From Photobacterium proteolyticum (GTDB taxonomy: Bacteria; Pseudomonadota; Gammaproteobacteria; Enterobacterales; Vibrionaceae), in NCBI RefSeq assembly GCF_001939735.1, contig NZ_MJIL01000040.1, positions 1-45,308 of the forward strand: a DNA stretch of 45,308 nt, read 5' to 3'. Every line of letters starts with the position of its first letter. The first letter of the stretch is position 1. Both the position numbers and the translations under genes were made by a program. The notes under the pieces are model-generated. The model saw only the letters and a program-made list of their open reading frames with translations, did no database searches and was not told the origin of the DNA. Below are positions 30,196-37,339 of this stretch, one piece after another.

Positions 30196-30615
30196 ATGAA
30201 AAAGATATTTACACTGCTTTCAGCATTGATCGCGTTATTGGTTATTTCAGCTTGTACCAATTTAATCAAACAGGATGCGGATCTGGGAACAGTGGATGGC
30301 TCTTTGACTTATAAAGAGCGTGTTGCCTTACCGAATAATGCCCGTATTACGGTAACCCTATCTGATGTATCAAAAATGGATGTCCCTGCCGAGGTGATCA
30401 GCAGCCAGGCTTTCCTGTCTGAGGGCAAGCAGGTTCCGCTTGATTTTCAGCTTAACTTCATGAAAGAAGAAATTAAGCCGAACCATACCTATTCAGTCAG
30501 TGCCCGTATCGAAGTGAACGGCAAGTTGATGTTTATTACTGATACGTCCAATCCCGTTATTACCGATCCCTCTTTGACGACCAAGCTCAACCTGATGCTG
30601 GTAAAAGTTCAGTAA
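30196..30615 (+). CDS. ybaY: YbaY-family lipoprotein
   Basis: A 139-aa lipoprotein with signal peptide MKKIFTLLSALIALLVISAC (lipobox ISA-C, residue 20). The mature domain carries the YbaY/YscW-like pattern LTYKERVALPNNARITVTLSDVSKMDVPAEVISSQ, a beta-sandwich related to secretin pilotins. The upstream ATG at 30154 is in frame but 14 residues before the signal peptide; GGGAGAGGG precedes the chosen start. It lies between tesB and atl as in E. coli. Its molecular role is unknown. Confidence 0.85.
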   Translation: MKKIFTLLSALIALLVISACTNLIKQDADLGTVDGSLTYKERVALPNNARITVTLSDVSKMDVPAEVISSQAFLSEGKQVPLDFQLNFMKEEIKPNHTYSVSARIEVNGKLMFITDTSNPVITDPSLTTKLNLMLVKVQ

Positions 30616-30624
30616 TACGAGAAT

Positions 30625-30652
30625 CCTCCACGGCGGAATCAGGCTGTGGAGG
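30625..30652. terminator. Imperfect hairpin between convergent ybaY and atl
   Basis: CCTCCAC (30625-30631) and GTGGAGG (30646-30652) are complementary across 14 nt. No T tract follows, so termination is only a possibility. Confidence 0.35.
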
Positions 30653-30660
30653 TGATTTGC

Positions 30661-30966
30661 CTACCTTCCGTCCCAGCGGTACTTGGCAAGCCTGAGCTTG
30701 CCAGATTCAGCCACCTCAATACCTTCCTGAAGTAGTCGCTCGCGCTGACGCTGCAGATCGTTCCCGGATAGGGAGATCATGCCTTTCGCATTGATGACGC
30801 GGTGCCAGGGCAGCTTCGAGCCTTCGGGCAGGGTCGCCATAAGCCGTCCTACCTGACGTGCATAACCAGGATAGCCTGCAAATTTGGCAATATCCCCATA
30901 AGTTGCCACTTTTCCGTGGGGAATTTGGTGAACCTGGCTATAGATTTGACTCGCAAAATCGTCCAT
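30661..30966 (-). CDS. atl: Alkyltransferase-like DNA repair protein Atl (YbaZ)
   Basis: A 101-aa protein with the fold of O6-methylguanine-DNA methyltransferase but with the acceptor cysteine replaced: PWHRVINAKGMIS instead of PCHRV. Such proteins bind O6-alkylguanine and hand lesions to nucleotide excision repair. The helix-turn-helix region with the arginine finger (GYARQVGRLMATLPEGSKLPWHRV) is intact. The ATG at 30966 (MDDFASQIYSQ) gives the usual length. Further upstream in-frame codons (to 31044) add an unrelated 26 residues. Synteny with ybaY and ffs matches E. coli. Confidence 0.92.
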   Translation of the reverse strand: MDDFASQIYSQVHQIPHGKVATYGDIAKFAGYPGYARQVGRLMATLPEGSKLPWHRVINAKGMISLSGNDLQRQRERLLQEGIEVAESGKLRLAKYRWDGR

Positions 30967-31056
30967 ATTTATACCTGAACCGAACAAAACATCCCGATAG
31001 TTGCTGAATTCTGTTTTTCTCCTTCGCACTATCGGATAACGCAAGGAGGTGCTGCC

Positions 31057-31791
31057 ATGTTGTATGCCGCGTTACTTGTTGTGGTTAGCATTGCGCTGAC
31101 CGTGTTGGGTGTCAGTGCTTTGGGTTACAGCCAAGGAGAGCTTCCCGCACTGGCATTGGCTATTCCCGCCTTGTGGTTGCTACCGCAAGGTGGTCTTCGC
31201 GCCTGGTTGTTACTCGTCGGACTCGGCGCATTCGGTGCCGTGCTGCCCGAACAACCTCTGGCCCTGTCTATCAGTATCTTTATGATGTTACCTGTTTTTT
31301 CTGTCAGTTTCTCGCCTAAGAGTGGTTGGCAGCTAGCAGCTTTGCTGATCTCTATCGTGCTGGCCATGGATGTTGGCCTGATGGCACTTCAGGGTGAAGG
31401 CAAACTGCCGGGGTATGCATCCTATACGGTGATCCAGGTTCTGGCTGTCACTCTGATCTGGTATGTGGCCCGCAGCTGGCGTCCGGTTGAGGGGAACACC
31501 TGGTGGCCACTGTTTCTGGTGATCCCGCTGTGGGTTGGCGGCATGGAGCATGCCGCGCTGGTGGCTCTGTGTGTCACAGGCCTGATAGCTTCGATGCAGG
31601 AGATGATGAAAGGCAAGCTGCGTGAGTGGGTGCCTCGTCTTGCCTGGGTCTTGCCGGCCGTCGGCTTTGCCACGCTGGTACTGGTGCCGTACTTTGAAGT
31701 ACCGAACCCGGTACTGGTGGCCTGGTTGCTGGTTCTGGGTGGGGCGCTGCTGGGCGAGTTCTTGCTGGAAGAGCCGGAAGAAGAGCTGTAA
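31057..31791 (+). CDS. Predicted polytopic inner-membrane protein
   Basis: A 244-aa very hydrophobic protein with about seven or eight predicted transmembrane segments and a short acidic C-terminal tail (LLEEPEEEL). No family motif is recognised. It is divergent from atl (promoter region of about 90 bp) and ends upstream of ffs. E. coli has no counterpart at this position. The function is unknown. Confidence 0.7.
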   Translation: MLYAALLVVVSIALTVLGVSALGYSQGELPALALAIPALWLLPQGGLRAWLLLVGLGAFGAVLPEQPLALSISIFMMLPVFSVSFSPKSGWQLAALLISIVLAMDVGLMALQGEGKLPGYASYTVIQVLAVTLIWYVARSWRPVEGNTWWPLFLVIPLWVGGMEHAALVALCVTGLIASMQEMMKGKLREWVPRLAWVLPAVGFATLVLVPYFEVPNPVLVAWLLVLGGALLGEFLLEEPEEEL

Positions 31792-31889
31792 ACCTGCTTT
31801 CTATTCAGGCTGTTATGCTGGTTATTTTACCTAAGCGGTATTATCTGGGTAATAAATCAGCAGTCAGTCTAATAAGGGGGATTGCCCCC

Positions 31890-31918
31890 TTGCATTGTCG
31901 CAGGCGTTAGCGGATAAT
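31890..31918 (+). promoter_or_regulatory. Sigma-70 promoter of ffs
   Basis: TTGCAT (31890-31895), a 17-bp spacer and GATAAT (31913-31918) precede ffs. Transcription from about 31925 would give a leader of roughly 28 nt, removed by RNase P to make mature 4.5S RNA. A hairpin AAGGGGG/CCCCCTT (31874-31891) overlaps the first bases of the -35 element and may end the transcript of the gene at 31057-31791. Confidence 0.7.
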
Positions 31919-31952
31919 CACCCCCGTTCTCGAAACGAGACAACGAATCTAT

Positions 31953-32068
31953 GGAGGCCCCCATTGGTCCTCCCGCAACACTAACCTGTGAACTCGGCCA
32001 GGCCCGGAAGGGAGCAACCGCAGCAGGCGACGTGTGTGCCGGGATGTGGCTGGTGGGGGCTTCCACCC
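31953..32068 (+). ncRNA. ffs: 4.5S RNA of the signal recognition particle
   Basis: The 116-nt RNA has pairing termini (GGAGGCCCCCA with TGGGGGCTTCC), the conserved apical SRP domain CAGGCCCGGAAGGGAGCAACCGCAGC with the GGAA tetraloop, and CGTGTGTGCCGGGATGTGGCTGG of the Ffh-binding arm. It pairs with Ffh to target membrane proteins. The gene is intact, but a Tn7-like element begins only about 10 bp downstream, and positions 32000-32031 are the protospacer matched by that element's last CRISPR spacer. Confidence 0.96.
31998..32031 (+). other. Attachment protospacer with CC PAM inside ffs
   Basis: A CC dinucleotide at 31998-31999 is followed by 32 bases (32000-32031) that match spacer 2 of the element's CRISPR array (43923-43954) at 23 positions. 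Mismatches are at spacer positions 6, 7, 12, 15, 18, 22, 24, 30 and 32. All sixth positions, which type I-F crRNA leaves unpaired, are mismatched, and position 22 would be a G-U wobble. The first five bases (seed AGGCC) match perfectly. The transposon end begins after another 47 bp. Confidence 0.88.
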
Positions 32069-32078
32069 ATCTGGCGTT

Positions 32079-32163
32079 TGTAATCTGCACCATATCCCTG
32101 CATATCTTCCTTAATACCTTGCATAACTGGCATGATAAGCGTACATAAGCTATTTTTGTTGTA
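32079..32163 (+). repeat. Transposon end with four probable TnsB-binding repeats
   Basis: Imperfect direct repeats start at 32079 (TGTAATCTGCACCATATCCC), 32099 (TGCATATCTTCCTTAATACC), 32120 (TGCATAACTGGCATGATAAG) and 32142 (TACATAAGCTATTTTTGTTG). The spacing is 20, 21 and 22 bp. Closely packed TnsB sites are characteristic of the tnsA-side end of Tn7-like elements. The outermost copy carries the terminal TGT. The exact site boundaries are my alignment. Confidence 0.65.
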
Positions 32164-32178
32164 GTTTAACAACAAAAA
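32153..32178. promoter_or_regulatory. 10-bp perfect inverted repeat just upstream of tnsA
   Basis: TTTTTGTTGT (32153-32162) and ACAACAAAAA (32169-32178) are perfect complements around AGTTTA, ending 13 bp before the tnsA start codon. It could be an operator, a leader hairpin limiting tnsA translation, or a terminator protecting tnsA from read-through out of ffs. Confidence 0.5.
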
Positions 32179-32191
32179 GGGCGAGGTCATT

Positions 32192-32812
32192 ATGTACCGT
32201 CGTCAGCTTAAACATTCACGTGTAAAGAACCTTTTCAAATTCGTTAGTGCCAAGATGAACCAAGTACTAACGGTCGAATCATACCTTGAGTTTGATACCT
32301 GTTTTCACCTCGAATATTCCACATCTATATCTTCATTTATTGCTCAACCTGAAGGTTTTACCTATTGCTTCGAAGGGCGCGAACGTTCTTACACGCCTGA
32401 TTTCCATATTGTTGAAAATAAAGAAGTTAAGTGGATAGAAGTAAAGCCATTTGGAAAGACTCAGAATCCAGCGTTTCTAGAACTGTTCAGAGCTAAACAG
32501 GTCAAAGCTCAACAAATTGGCATTCCTTTACTGCTTGTGACAGAGAAGCAGATAAGAGTTAATCCTGTTCTCAATAATTTGAAGATCTTGCACCGCTACT
32601 CAGGATTTCAATCCTTCACTGATATACATATCAAGCTACTGTCGCTAGTAAAGTTAAATGGGAAAGTAAGCATATTTGATGCCGCTAGCTATTTGAATAT
32701 CGATTTAGGTTTGATGATTAAAGTGTCGTTTAGTTTGGTATCGCAAGGGGTGTTGCACACTAATTTGGTAGATGAAGAACTTAGCTTTTCTTCGCTCATA
32801 TGGAGTAAATGA
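32192..32812 (+). CDS. tnsA: Tn7-type transposase subunit TnsA (5'-end nicking endonuclease)
   Basis: A 206-aa endonuclease that cuts the 5' ends of the transposon, so that together with TnsB it moves by cut-and-paste. The N-terminal nuclease domain has VESYLEFD (Glu29/Glu33), YTPDF (Asp70) and IEVKPF (Glu83 and Lys85), forming the PD-(D/E)xK-like site. The C-terminal part resembles the winged domain that contacts TnsC. The protein is shorter than E. coli Tn7 TnsA (273 aa), as usual for CRISPR-associated elements. GAGG precedes the ATG. The tnsB start follows its stop codon with one intervening base. Confidence 0.92.
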   Translation: MYRRQLKHSRVKNLFKFVSAKMNQVLTVESYLEFDTCFHLEYSTSISSFIAQPEGFTYCFEGRERSYTPDFHIVENKEVKWIEVKPFGKTQNPAFLELFRAKQVKAQQIGIPLLLVTEKQIRVNPVLNNLKILHRYSGFQSFTDIHIKLLSLVKLNGKVSIFDAASYLNIDLGLMIKVSFSLVSQGVLHTNLVDEELSFSSLIWSK

Positions 32813-32813
32813 T

Positions 32814-34691
32814 ATGAGTATCAACAAACCGCAACAAACTTTTTGGAATGAGATGCATGGCGAAGTAGATAGTCACAATAAAACTAATGACCTTGATCGT
32901 AAGTCAACTGAGTCAGAGTTATTTGAAAGAGATTTAGCGACATATCTTGATGATGTTCAAGTTGAAGTTCGACGTCGATATGAATATCTAACTTGGATAG
33001 AAAAGCATCTTGCTGGTGGTTGGACGCAAAATAACTTAGAGCCATTGCTTGTTGAGGCTGCAAAGGAGATAGAATATCCACCTCCAAAGTGGAGGACATT
33101 AGCGAAGTGGTGGAGTTTATACTCTTCATCTGGAAAAAAGATAACGTCTCTAGTACCAAAGGTGCATTTAAAGGGTAATCGAAAGCAAAAAGTTGAGAAT
33201 GATACTGTTTTCTTTGAACGTGCTGTCGAACGTTATTTAGTACCTGAGCGCCCCTCTATTGCTGCAGTCTATGAATACTACTCTGACCTTATTCGTCGTG
33301 AGAACATGCAACTTGTTGGTGAGAAGATTCAAGCTCTATCTTATAAAGGCTTCTATAATCGAATAAAAAAACTTCCAGCCTATGAGGTCGCTGTCGCCAG
33401 GCATGGAAAGTATCTCGCTGATATTGAATTCAATAAGATTGATGCTCATTTGCCGCCAAGCCGTGTACTAGAGAAAGTTGAAATAGATCACTCTCCTTTA
33501 GATCTTATTCTACTTGATGATGAGCTTGATATACCGCTGGGGCGGCCGTATCTCACTCTACTTATCGATCAATACAGTAAGAGTATTGTTGGGTTTCACC
33601 TTGGTTTTAAAGACCCCAGCTATTACTCAGTTATGAAAGGGATATTAAATGCGATAAAGCCCAAAACGGATATTCATGAACGTTTTCCCAGCATTGAAAA
33701 TGAATGGTATTGCCAAGGAAAGATGGAATCGTTGGTTGTGGATAATGGTGCTGAGTTTTGGAGTAAGAGTTTAGAACAATCTTGCTTGGAAGTTGGGATA
33801 CATATTCAATATAACCCAGTTAGAAAGCCTTGGCTTAAGCCCTTAGTAGAGCGGTTGTTTCGGACAATCAGCAGTAAGTTGTTAGTCTCTATTCCCGGCA
33901 AGACCTTCTCTAATATTTTAGAGCGTGAAGAGTATGATTCACGCAAAGATGCCGTTATGCATTTCTCAACGTTCAATGAGCTATTTCATAAGTGGATTAT
34001 TGATGTTTACCATTATGACTCAGACTCTAAGAAGCGAGCAATTCCGTATCTAAAATGGCAAGAAGGCGTTTCTGTTATGCCACCGATAACTTACAGCCAT
34101 GATGAATTAGAAAAGCTCTCAGTCATTTTAGGCTTGAAAGAAAACCGTAAGCACCGCCGAGGTGGTATTCATCTTCATGGTTTACGTTATGACAGTGAAG
34201 AGTTAGCTGACTATCGTCGGATGAACCCAAGTGATATTGAAGTACTAACCAAGACAGACCCTGACGATATATCAAGTGTTTATGTTTACCTAGAACGAGA
34301 ACAGAGATACTTGAAAGTACCCTGCATCGACCCTGTTGGATATACCAAGAAGCTATCTCTGACCCAGCATAATATCAATAAACGCCTGTGTCGGGACTTT
34401 ATCAGTGACAAGTTAGACCTAGACGCGTTAGCTCGTGTGAGGTTATATATTCATGATCGTATAGAGCAAGAAGCTGAAGAGATAAATAACCTGAGTCGAG
34501 GAGCAACCAAGCGGAAAACAAAAGGAATGGCACGGCTAGCGAAGCATAACGGTGTTGCCAGCGATAGTAATGCTAATTGCGAACCTGAAGTGTTACCAGA
34601 GCTATCTTTAACCCATACAAAACCAGACTCTAAATTTTTTCCCGGTTCAGACGACTGGGATGAGTTTATATCAGAATTGGATCCTTATTGA
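32814..34691 (+). CDS. tnsB: Tn7-type transposase TnsB (DDE recombinase)
   Basis: Binds the element ends and catalyses 3'-end cleavage and strand transfer. With the ATG at 32814 (MSINKPQQTFW; GGAG about 9 nt upstream) the product is 625 aa. The retroviral-integrase-like core carries the catalytic triad: Asp225 in VEIDHSPLD, Asp310 in VVDNGAEF and Glu346 in KPLVERLFR. N-terminal helix-turn-helix segments would bind the end repeats, and a Mu-type C-terminal beta-barrel and tail follow. The stop codon shares one base with tnsC. An earlier in-frame codon (32772) lies inside tnsA and is unlikely to be used. Confidence 0.95.
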   Translation: MSINKPQQTFWNEMHGEVDSHNKTNDLDRKSTESELFERDLATYLDDVQVEVRRRYEYLTWIEKHLAGGWTQNNLEPLLVEAAKEIEYPPPKWRTLAKWWSLYSSSGKKITSLVPKVHLKGNRKQKVENDTVFFERAVERYLVPERPSIAAVYEYYSDLIRRENMQLVGEKIQALSYKGFYNRIKKLPAYEVAVARHGKYLADIEFNKIDAHLPPSRVLEKVEIDHSPLDLILLDDELDIPLGRPYLTLLIDQYSKSIVGFHLGFKDPSYYSVMKGILNAIKPKTDIHERFPSIENEWYCQGKMESLVVDNGAEFWSKSLEQSCLEVGIHIQYNPVRKPWLKPLVERLFRTISSKLLVSIPGKTFSNILEREEYDSRKDAVMHFSTFNELFHKWIIDVYHYDSDSKKRAIPYLKWQEGVSVMPPITYSHDELEKLSVILGLKENRKHRRGGIHLHGLRYDSEELADYRRMNPSDIEVLTKTDPDDISSVYVYLEREQRYLKVPCIDPVGYTKKLSLTQHNINKRLCRDFISDKLDLDALARVRLYIHDRIEQEAEEINNLSRGATKRKTKGMARLAKHNGVASDSNANCEPEVLPELSLTHTKPDSKFFPGSDDWDEFISELDPY

Positions 34692-35704
34692 TGGCCTTAT
34701 TGTCACCAGATAATGAATTTAAGTATCAACAGTTTGTTGATGTTTTTGTTGAAATGCCAATTGCTACAACTATCATGGCTGACTTCGACAGACTGAGGTA
34801 TAACCATAAATTTGGTGGTGATCAGCAATGCATGCTGTTGACTGGGGATACTGGTTCAGGCAAGTCATATCTAGTTAATAAATATTGTGAACGTATATCT
34901 AAATCTGCTCCTAATAAACGTTTAGTGCTATCCACTCGTATCCCAAGTAAACCAACTATAGACTCAACGATCATTGAGTTACTCAAAGACATAGGACATT
35001 TCTCTGCAACATATCGGAAGGGAATAAGCAGAGATCAATTTCTGACAGAATCGCTGATTAGATGCTTAAAGTCATCAGAGGTTGAGCTGATTATTGTTAA
35101 CGAGTTTCAAGAGTTAGTGGAGTTTAAATCTGGACAAGCCCTTAATGATATAGCGACTCAATTTAAATACATTAGTGAGGCTGCCACAGTTCCAATCGTG
35201 CTTGTCGGAATGCCTTGGTCTAAAAAGATTGCTGAAGTACCTGAATGGGCTTCAAGGCTCCTGATTCGAAGGGCTTTATCATACTTTACTCTTTCTAAAG
35301 AGCCAGAAGCTTTCATTCGTTTTGTTAAGGGGCTTGCGATGAGGATGCCTTTTGAGCAACCCCCAAAGCTAGATAGTAAACATACAATATTAGCTTTGTT
35401 TGCAGCATCTAAAGGACAAATTAGAACCCTTAAGCATTTGGTGAACGAAGCGGTAAAACAAGCTTTAGCTCAGAACTCACCAACACTATCAAATCAACAT
35501 CTTGCCGATGCTTATCATCTGATGTTTTCTGATGCATCGAATCCGTTCCTCCTATCTATCGATCAGATTGAAGGGCAAGAGGTCAGTGAAGTTTCATATT
35601 ATGACAGTGGTGCTGATAACGAGTTTGATGCAGTAATCCCCACTAAGTACACAGATCTCCTTCCTCTATCACAACTATTACGTCAAACTAGAAAAACTAA
35701 GTAA
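34691..35704 (+). CDS. tnsC: Tn7-type AAA+ regulator TnsC
   Basis: An ATPase that links the TniQ-Cascade-bound target to TnsAB. The 337-aa product has Walker A GDTGSGKS (residues 52-59), a Walker B-like strand VELIIVNEFQEL and arginine-rich sensor region WASRLLIRRAL. The ATG at 34691 overlaps the tnsB stop (TGATG). A TTG three bases earlier is possible but less likely. The length is typical of I-F3 TnsC and far shorter than Tn7 TnsC. An operator-like palindrome of the downstream xre gene overlaps its stop codon. Confidence 0.94.
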   Translation: MALLSPDNEFKYQQFVDVFVEMPIATTIMADFDRLRYNHKFGGDQQCMLLTGDTGSGKSYLVNKYCERISKSAPNKRLVLSTRIPSKPTIDSTIIELLKDIGHFSATYRKGISRDQFLTESLIRCLKSSEVELIIVNEFQELVEFKSGQALNDIATQFKYISEAATVPIVLVGMPWSKKIAEVPEWASRLLIRRALSYFTLSKEPEAFIRFVKGLAMRMPFEQPPKLDSKHTILALFAASKGQIRTLKHLVNEAVKQALAQNSPTLSNQHLADAYHLMFSDASNPFLLSIDQIEGQEVSEVSYYDSGADNEFDAVIPTKYTDLLPLSQLLRQTRKTK

Positions 35705-35714
35705 TCCTTAGTAT
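35694..35714. promoter_or_regulatory. Putative Xre operator O1 (xre promoter)
   Basis: AAACTAAG (35694-35701), TAATC, CTTAGTAT (35707-35714) form a near-palindrome that overlaps the tnsC stop codon. The same palindrome recurs at 35728-35748 and, perfectly, upstream of tniQ at 38739-38759. Recurrence at regulated promoters near an HTH gene is the argument for it being the Xre site. Confidence 0.7.
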
Positions 35715-35727
35715 ATTTAAAGTGTTC

Positions 35728-35748
35728 ATACTAAGACAATCTTAGCTA
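35728..35748. promoter_or_regulatory. Putative Xre operator O2 (xre promoter)
   Basis: ATACTAAG (35728-35735), ACAAT, CTTAGCTA (35741-35748). The core CTAAG-N5-CTTAG (35731-35745) is a perfect palindrome centred 34 bp from O1 and about 27 bp before the xre start codon, suggesting autoregulation. Confidence 0.7.
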
Positions 35749-35774
35749 AATCATTATTTTGCTAAGAGCTTGCT

Positions 35775-36080
35775 ATGACAAACCCAATTCCTGTTCGCCT
35801 GAAATCCGCAAGAAAAGCAGCAGGGTACACTCAGCAACAATTAGGTATGGCTTTGGGTATGGAACCAAATACAGCAAGTGCGAGGATGAATCAGTACGAG
35901 AAGGGTAAGCATACTCCTGATTATCAGACCATGAAGCGTATCGCTGATGAGTTAGGTGTGCCTGTGGCTTACTTCTATTGTGATGATGATTTATTGGCTG
36001 AGTTGATTTGTGCTTTAGGAAAGATGGATAGCCAAAAGCAGAAAGAAATGTTGGAGTTGATTAAGAAAAAGAGTGAATAA
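35775..36080 (+). CDS. Xre-family transcriptional regulator of the transposon
   Basis: A 101-aa protein with a Cro/CI-type helix-turn-helix (RLKSARKAAGYTQQQLGMALGMEPNTASARMNQYEKGKHTPDYQTMKRIADELGVPVAYFYCDDDLLAELICAL). It sits directly after tnsC, the position where I-F3 elements usually carry an Xre regulator. The palindromes O1 and O2 lie in its own promoter and O3 lies before tniQ, so it probably represses itself and the tniQ-cas operon. That would delay transposition until the regulator is diluted or lost on entering a new cell. The regulatory logic is inferred. Confidence 0.88.
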   Translation: MTNPIPVRLKSARKAAGYTQQQLGMALGMEPNTASARMNQYEKGKHTPDYQTMKRIADELGVPVAYFYCDDDLLAELICALGKMDSQKQKEMLELIKKKSE

Positions 36081-36277
36081 TGATGAGATTGTATTTCGTT
36101 TGTCTACCATAAAGTTAGTCAGTGTTCGTAACTTATCGCGCCTCAATATTCACATTATGTTTAATTGTACCAAGTATTGATCTTGTTTTTTACTCACAAG
36201 TTTCATACAAATCAATTGCTCAAGGTCGAGCTTAAAAAATATAATAGGCTGTAATCGGATAATGCAGAGCTATTTAT

Positions 36278-37339
36278 ATGACGGATACACTTGAGACGCT
36301 TGAGGTCGAAGAACAACTACAATCACAAGAACAACCCCCTGAACTTATTAAGGAGCTACACCTATTCGATGTAGATGAAGTTGGGGACTACTCCGAAAGT
36401 AACGTTGACCTAAAAAGCAAACCTGAACTCAAATCATTCCTAGTTGAACTATGCCGTCATACCTATGGCAGTAATTCTTCTCGCACGTACAAGTTTGTTG
36501 AGGGTAGCAAAGTCTCGACGTACGTGGACAAGATCATTGAATCTCCTGAAAGTAGCAAAACCTTTGCTCAAAAGATTGCTAATGCTTTAGGGACCGCTGA
36601 GAAAAAGCCATCTTTCGAGATCAAAGAGGGTACATTCATCTTCGCGCGAATCAATGCTGATGACCGAGACGTTATCATAATGTCCAAGCTGGATTTCGAG
36701 AATTATTTCTCTCGTGCTACTTACGAAAAAGAAGCTGGTCTTCCAGAAGAAAAAGGTATCCTCAAGTCTTGTATCATTGAGATAAATGAAGACAATACGC
36801 GTAAAGAAGAGATTCGACTATCTGACAAAAATGGTGATATCGCTGTCTTTTGGTATGACGGTTTCCTAGACGCTGAACCGTTACAAAAAGACGACGTCAA
36901 CACAAAAACAGCTTACTCAGCTATAAAACGCGTAATATCTAGGTCTTGCGCAGACTCTAAAGAAGATATGTTCGGCCTCATAGAATGTATGAACGCTTAC
37001 TTTATGACTCATAAAGAATTCATATTTGACGAATTTGTAGAACAATCAATTAAAACATTTACTCCTAGTAGCGAAACAGTTGACGTTAATGAAATTGCCA
37101 CCAAGCTCACTTCCCTCAAAGAGAAAAGTAAGTTTGACGGTCAGTTTTCAATTGTCCTCTCCAGCATAAAAAGTAAGATCCGGAACAAAATCAAGTTAGA
37201 TGATGGAATGGTTCTTCAATCAGACGGAAACATCGGAGACAAAGTTTTCAAAACTCAGCTTGATGACGAGAACTATCTGTTGATCAGAACTGACTCCGGT
37301 ATAGACGGTTTCAAAGTGCGGAATATCGTTCAAAAATGA
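36278..37339 (+). CDS. Cargo gene A: probable NA37/YejK-like (nucleoid-associated protein) family
   Basis: A 353-aa soluble, acidic protein. After a variable N-terminus it follows the layout of the 37-kDa nucleoid-associated family (NdpA/YejK): an early helix with LVELCRHTYGSNSSRTYKFVEGS, a beta-core EGTFIFARINADDRDVIIMSKL, the block ILKSCIIEINED, then IRLSDKNGDIAVFWYDGFLDAEPLQKDDVNTKTAYSAIKRVI and a C-terminal strand YLLIRTDSGIDGF. This match is from pattern memory, not alignment, so it is moderate. The stop overlaps the start of cargo gene B (ATGA), so the two are coupled. NA37 proteins occur in phage and defence contexts, and a defence role is a possible but unproven reading. Confidence 0.55.
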   Translation: MTDTLETLEVEEQLQSQEQPPELIKELHLFDVDEVGDYSESNVDLKSKPELKSFLVELCRHTYGSNSSRTYKFVEGSKVSTYVDKIIESPESSKTFAQKIANALGTAEKKPSFEIKEGTFIFARINADDRDVIIMSKLDFENYFSRATYEKEAGLPEEKGILKSCIIEINEDNTRKEEIRLSDKNGDIAVFWYDGFLDAEPLQKDDVNTKTAYSAIKRVISRSCADSKEDMFGLIECMNAYFMTHKEFIFDEFVEQSIKTFTPSSETVDVNEIATKLTSLKEKSKFDGQFSIVLSSIKSKIRNKIKLDDGMVLQSDGNIGDKVFKTQLDDENYLLIRTDSGIDGFKVRNIVQK

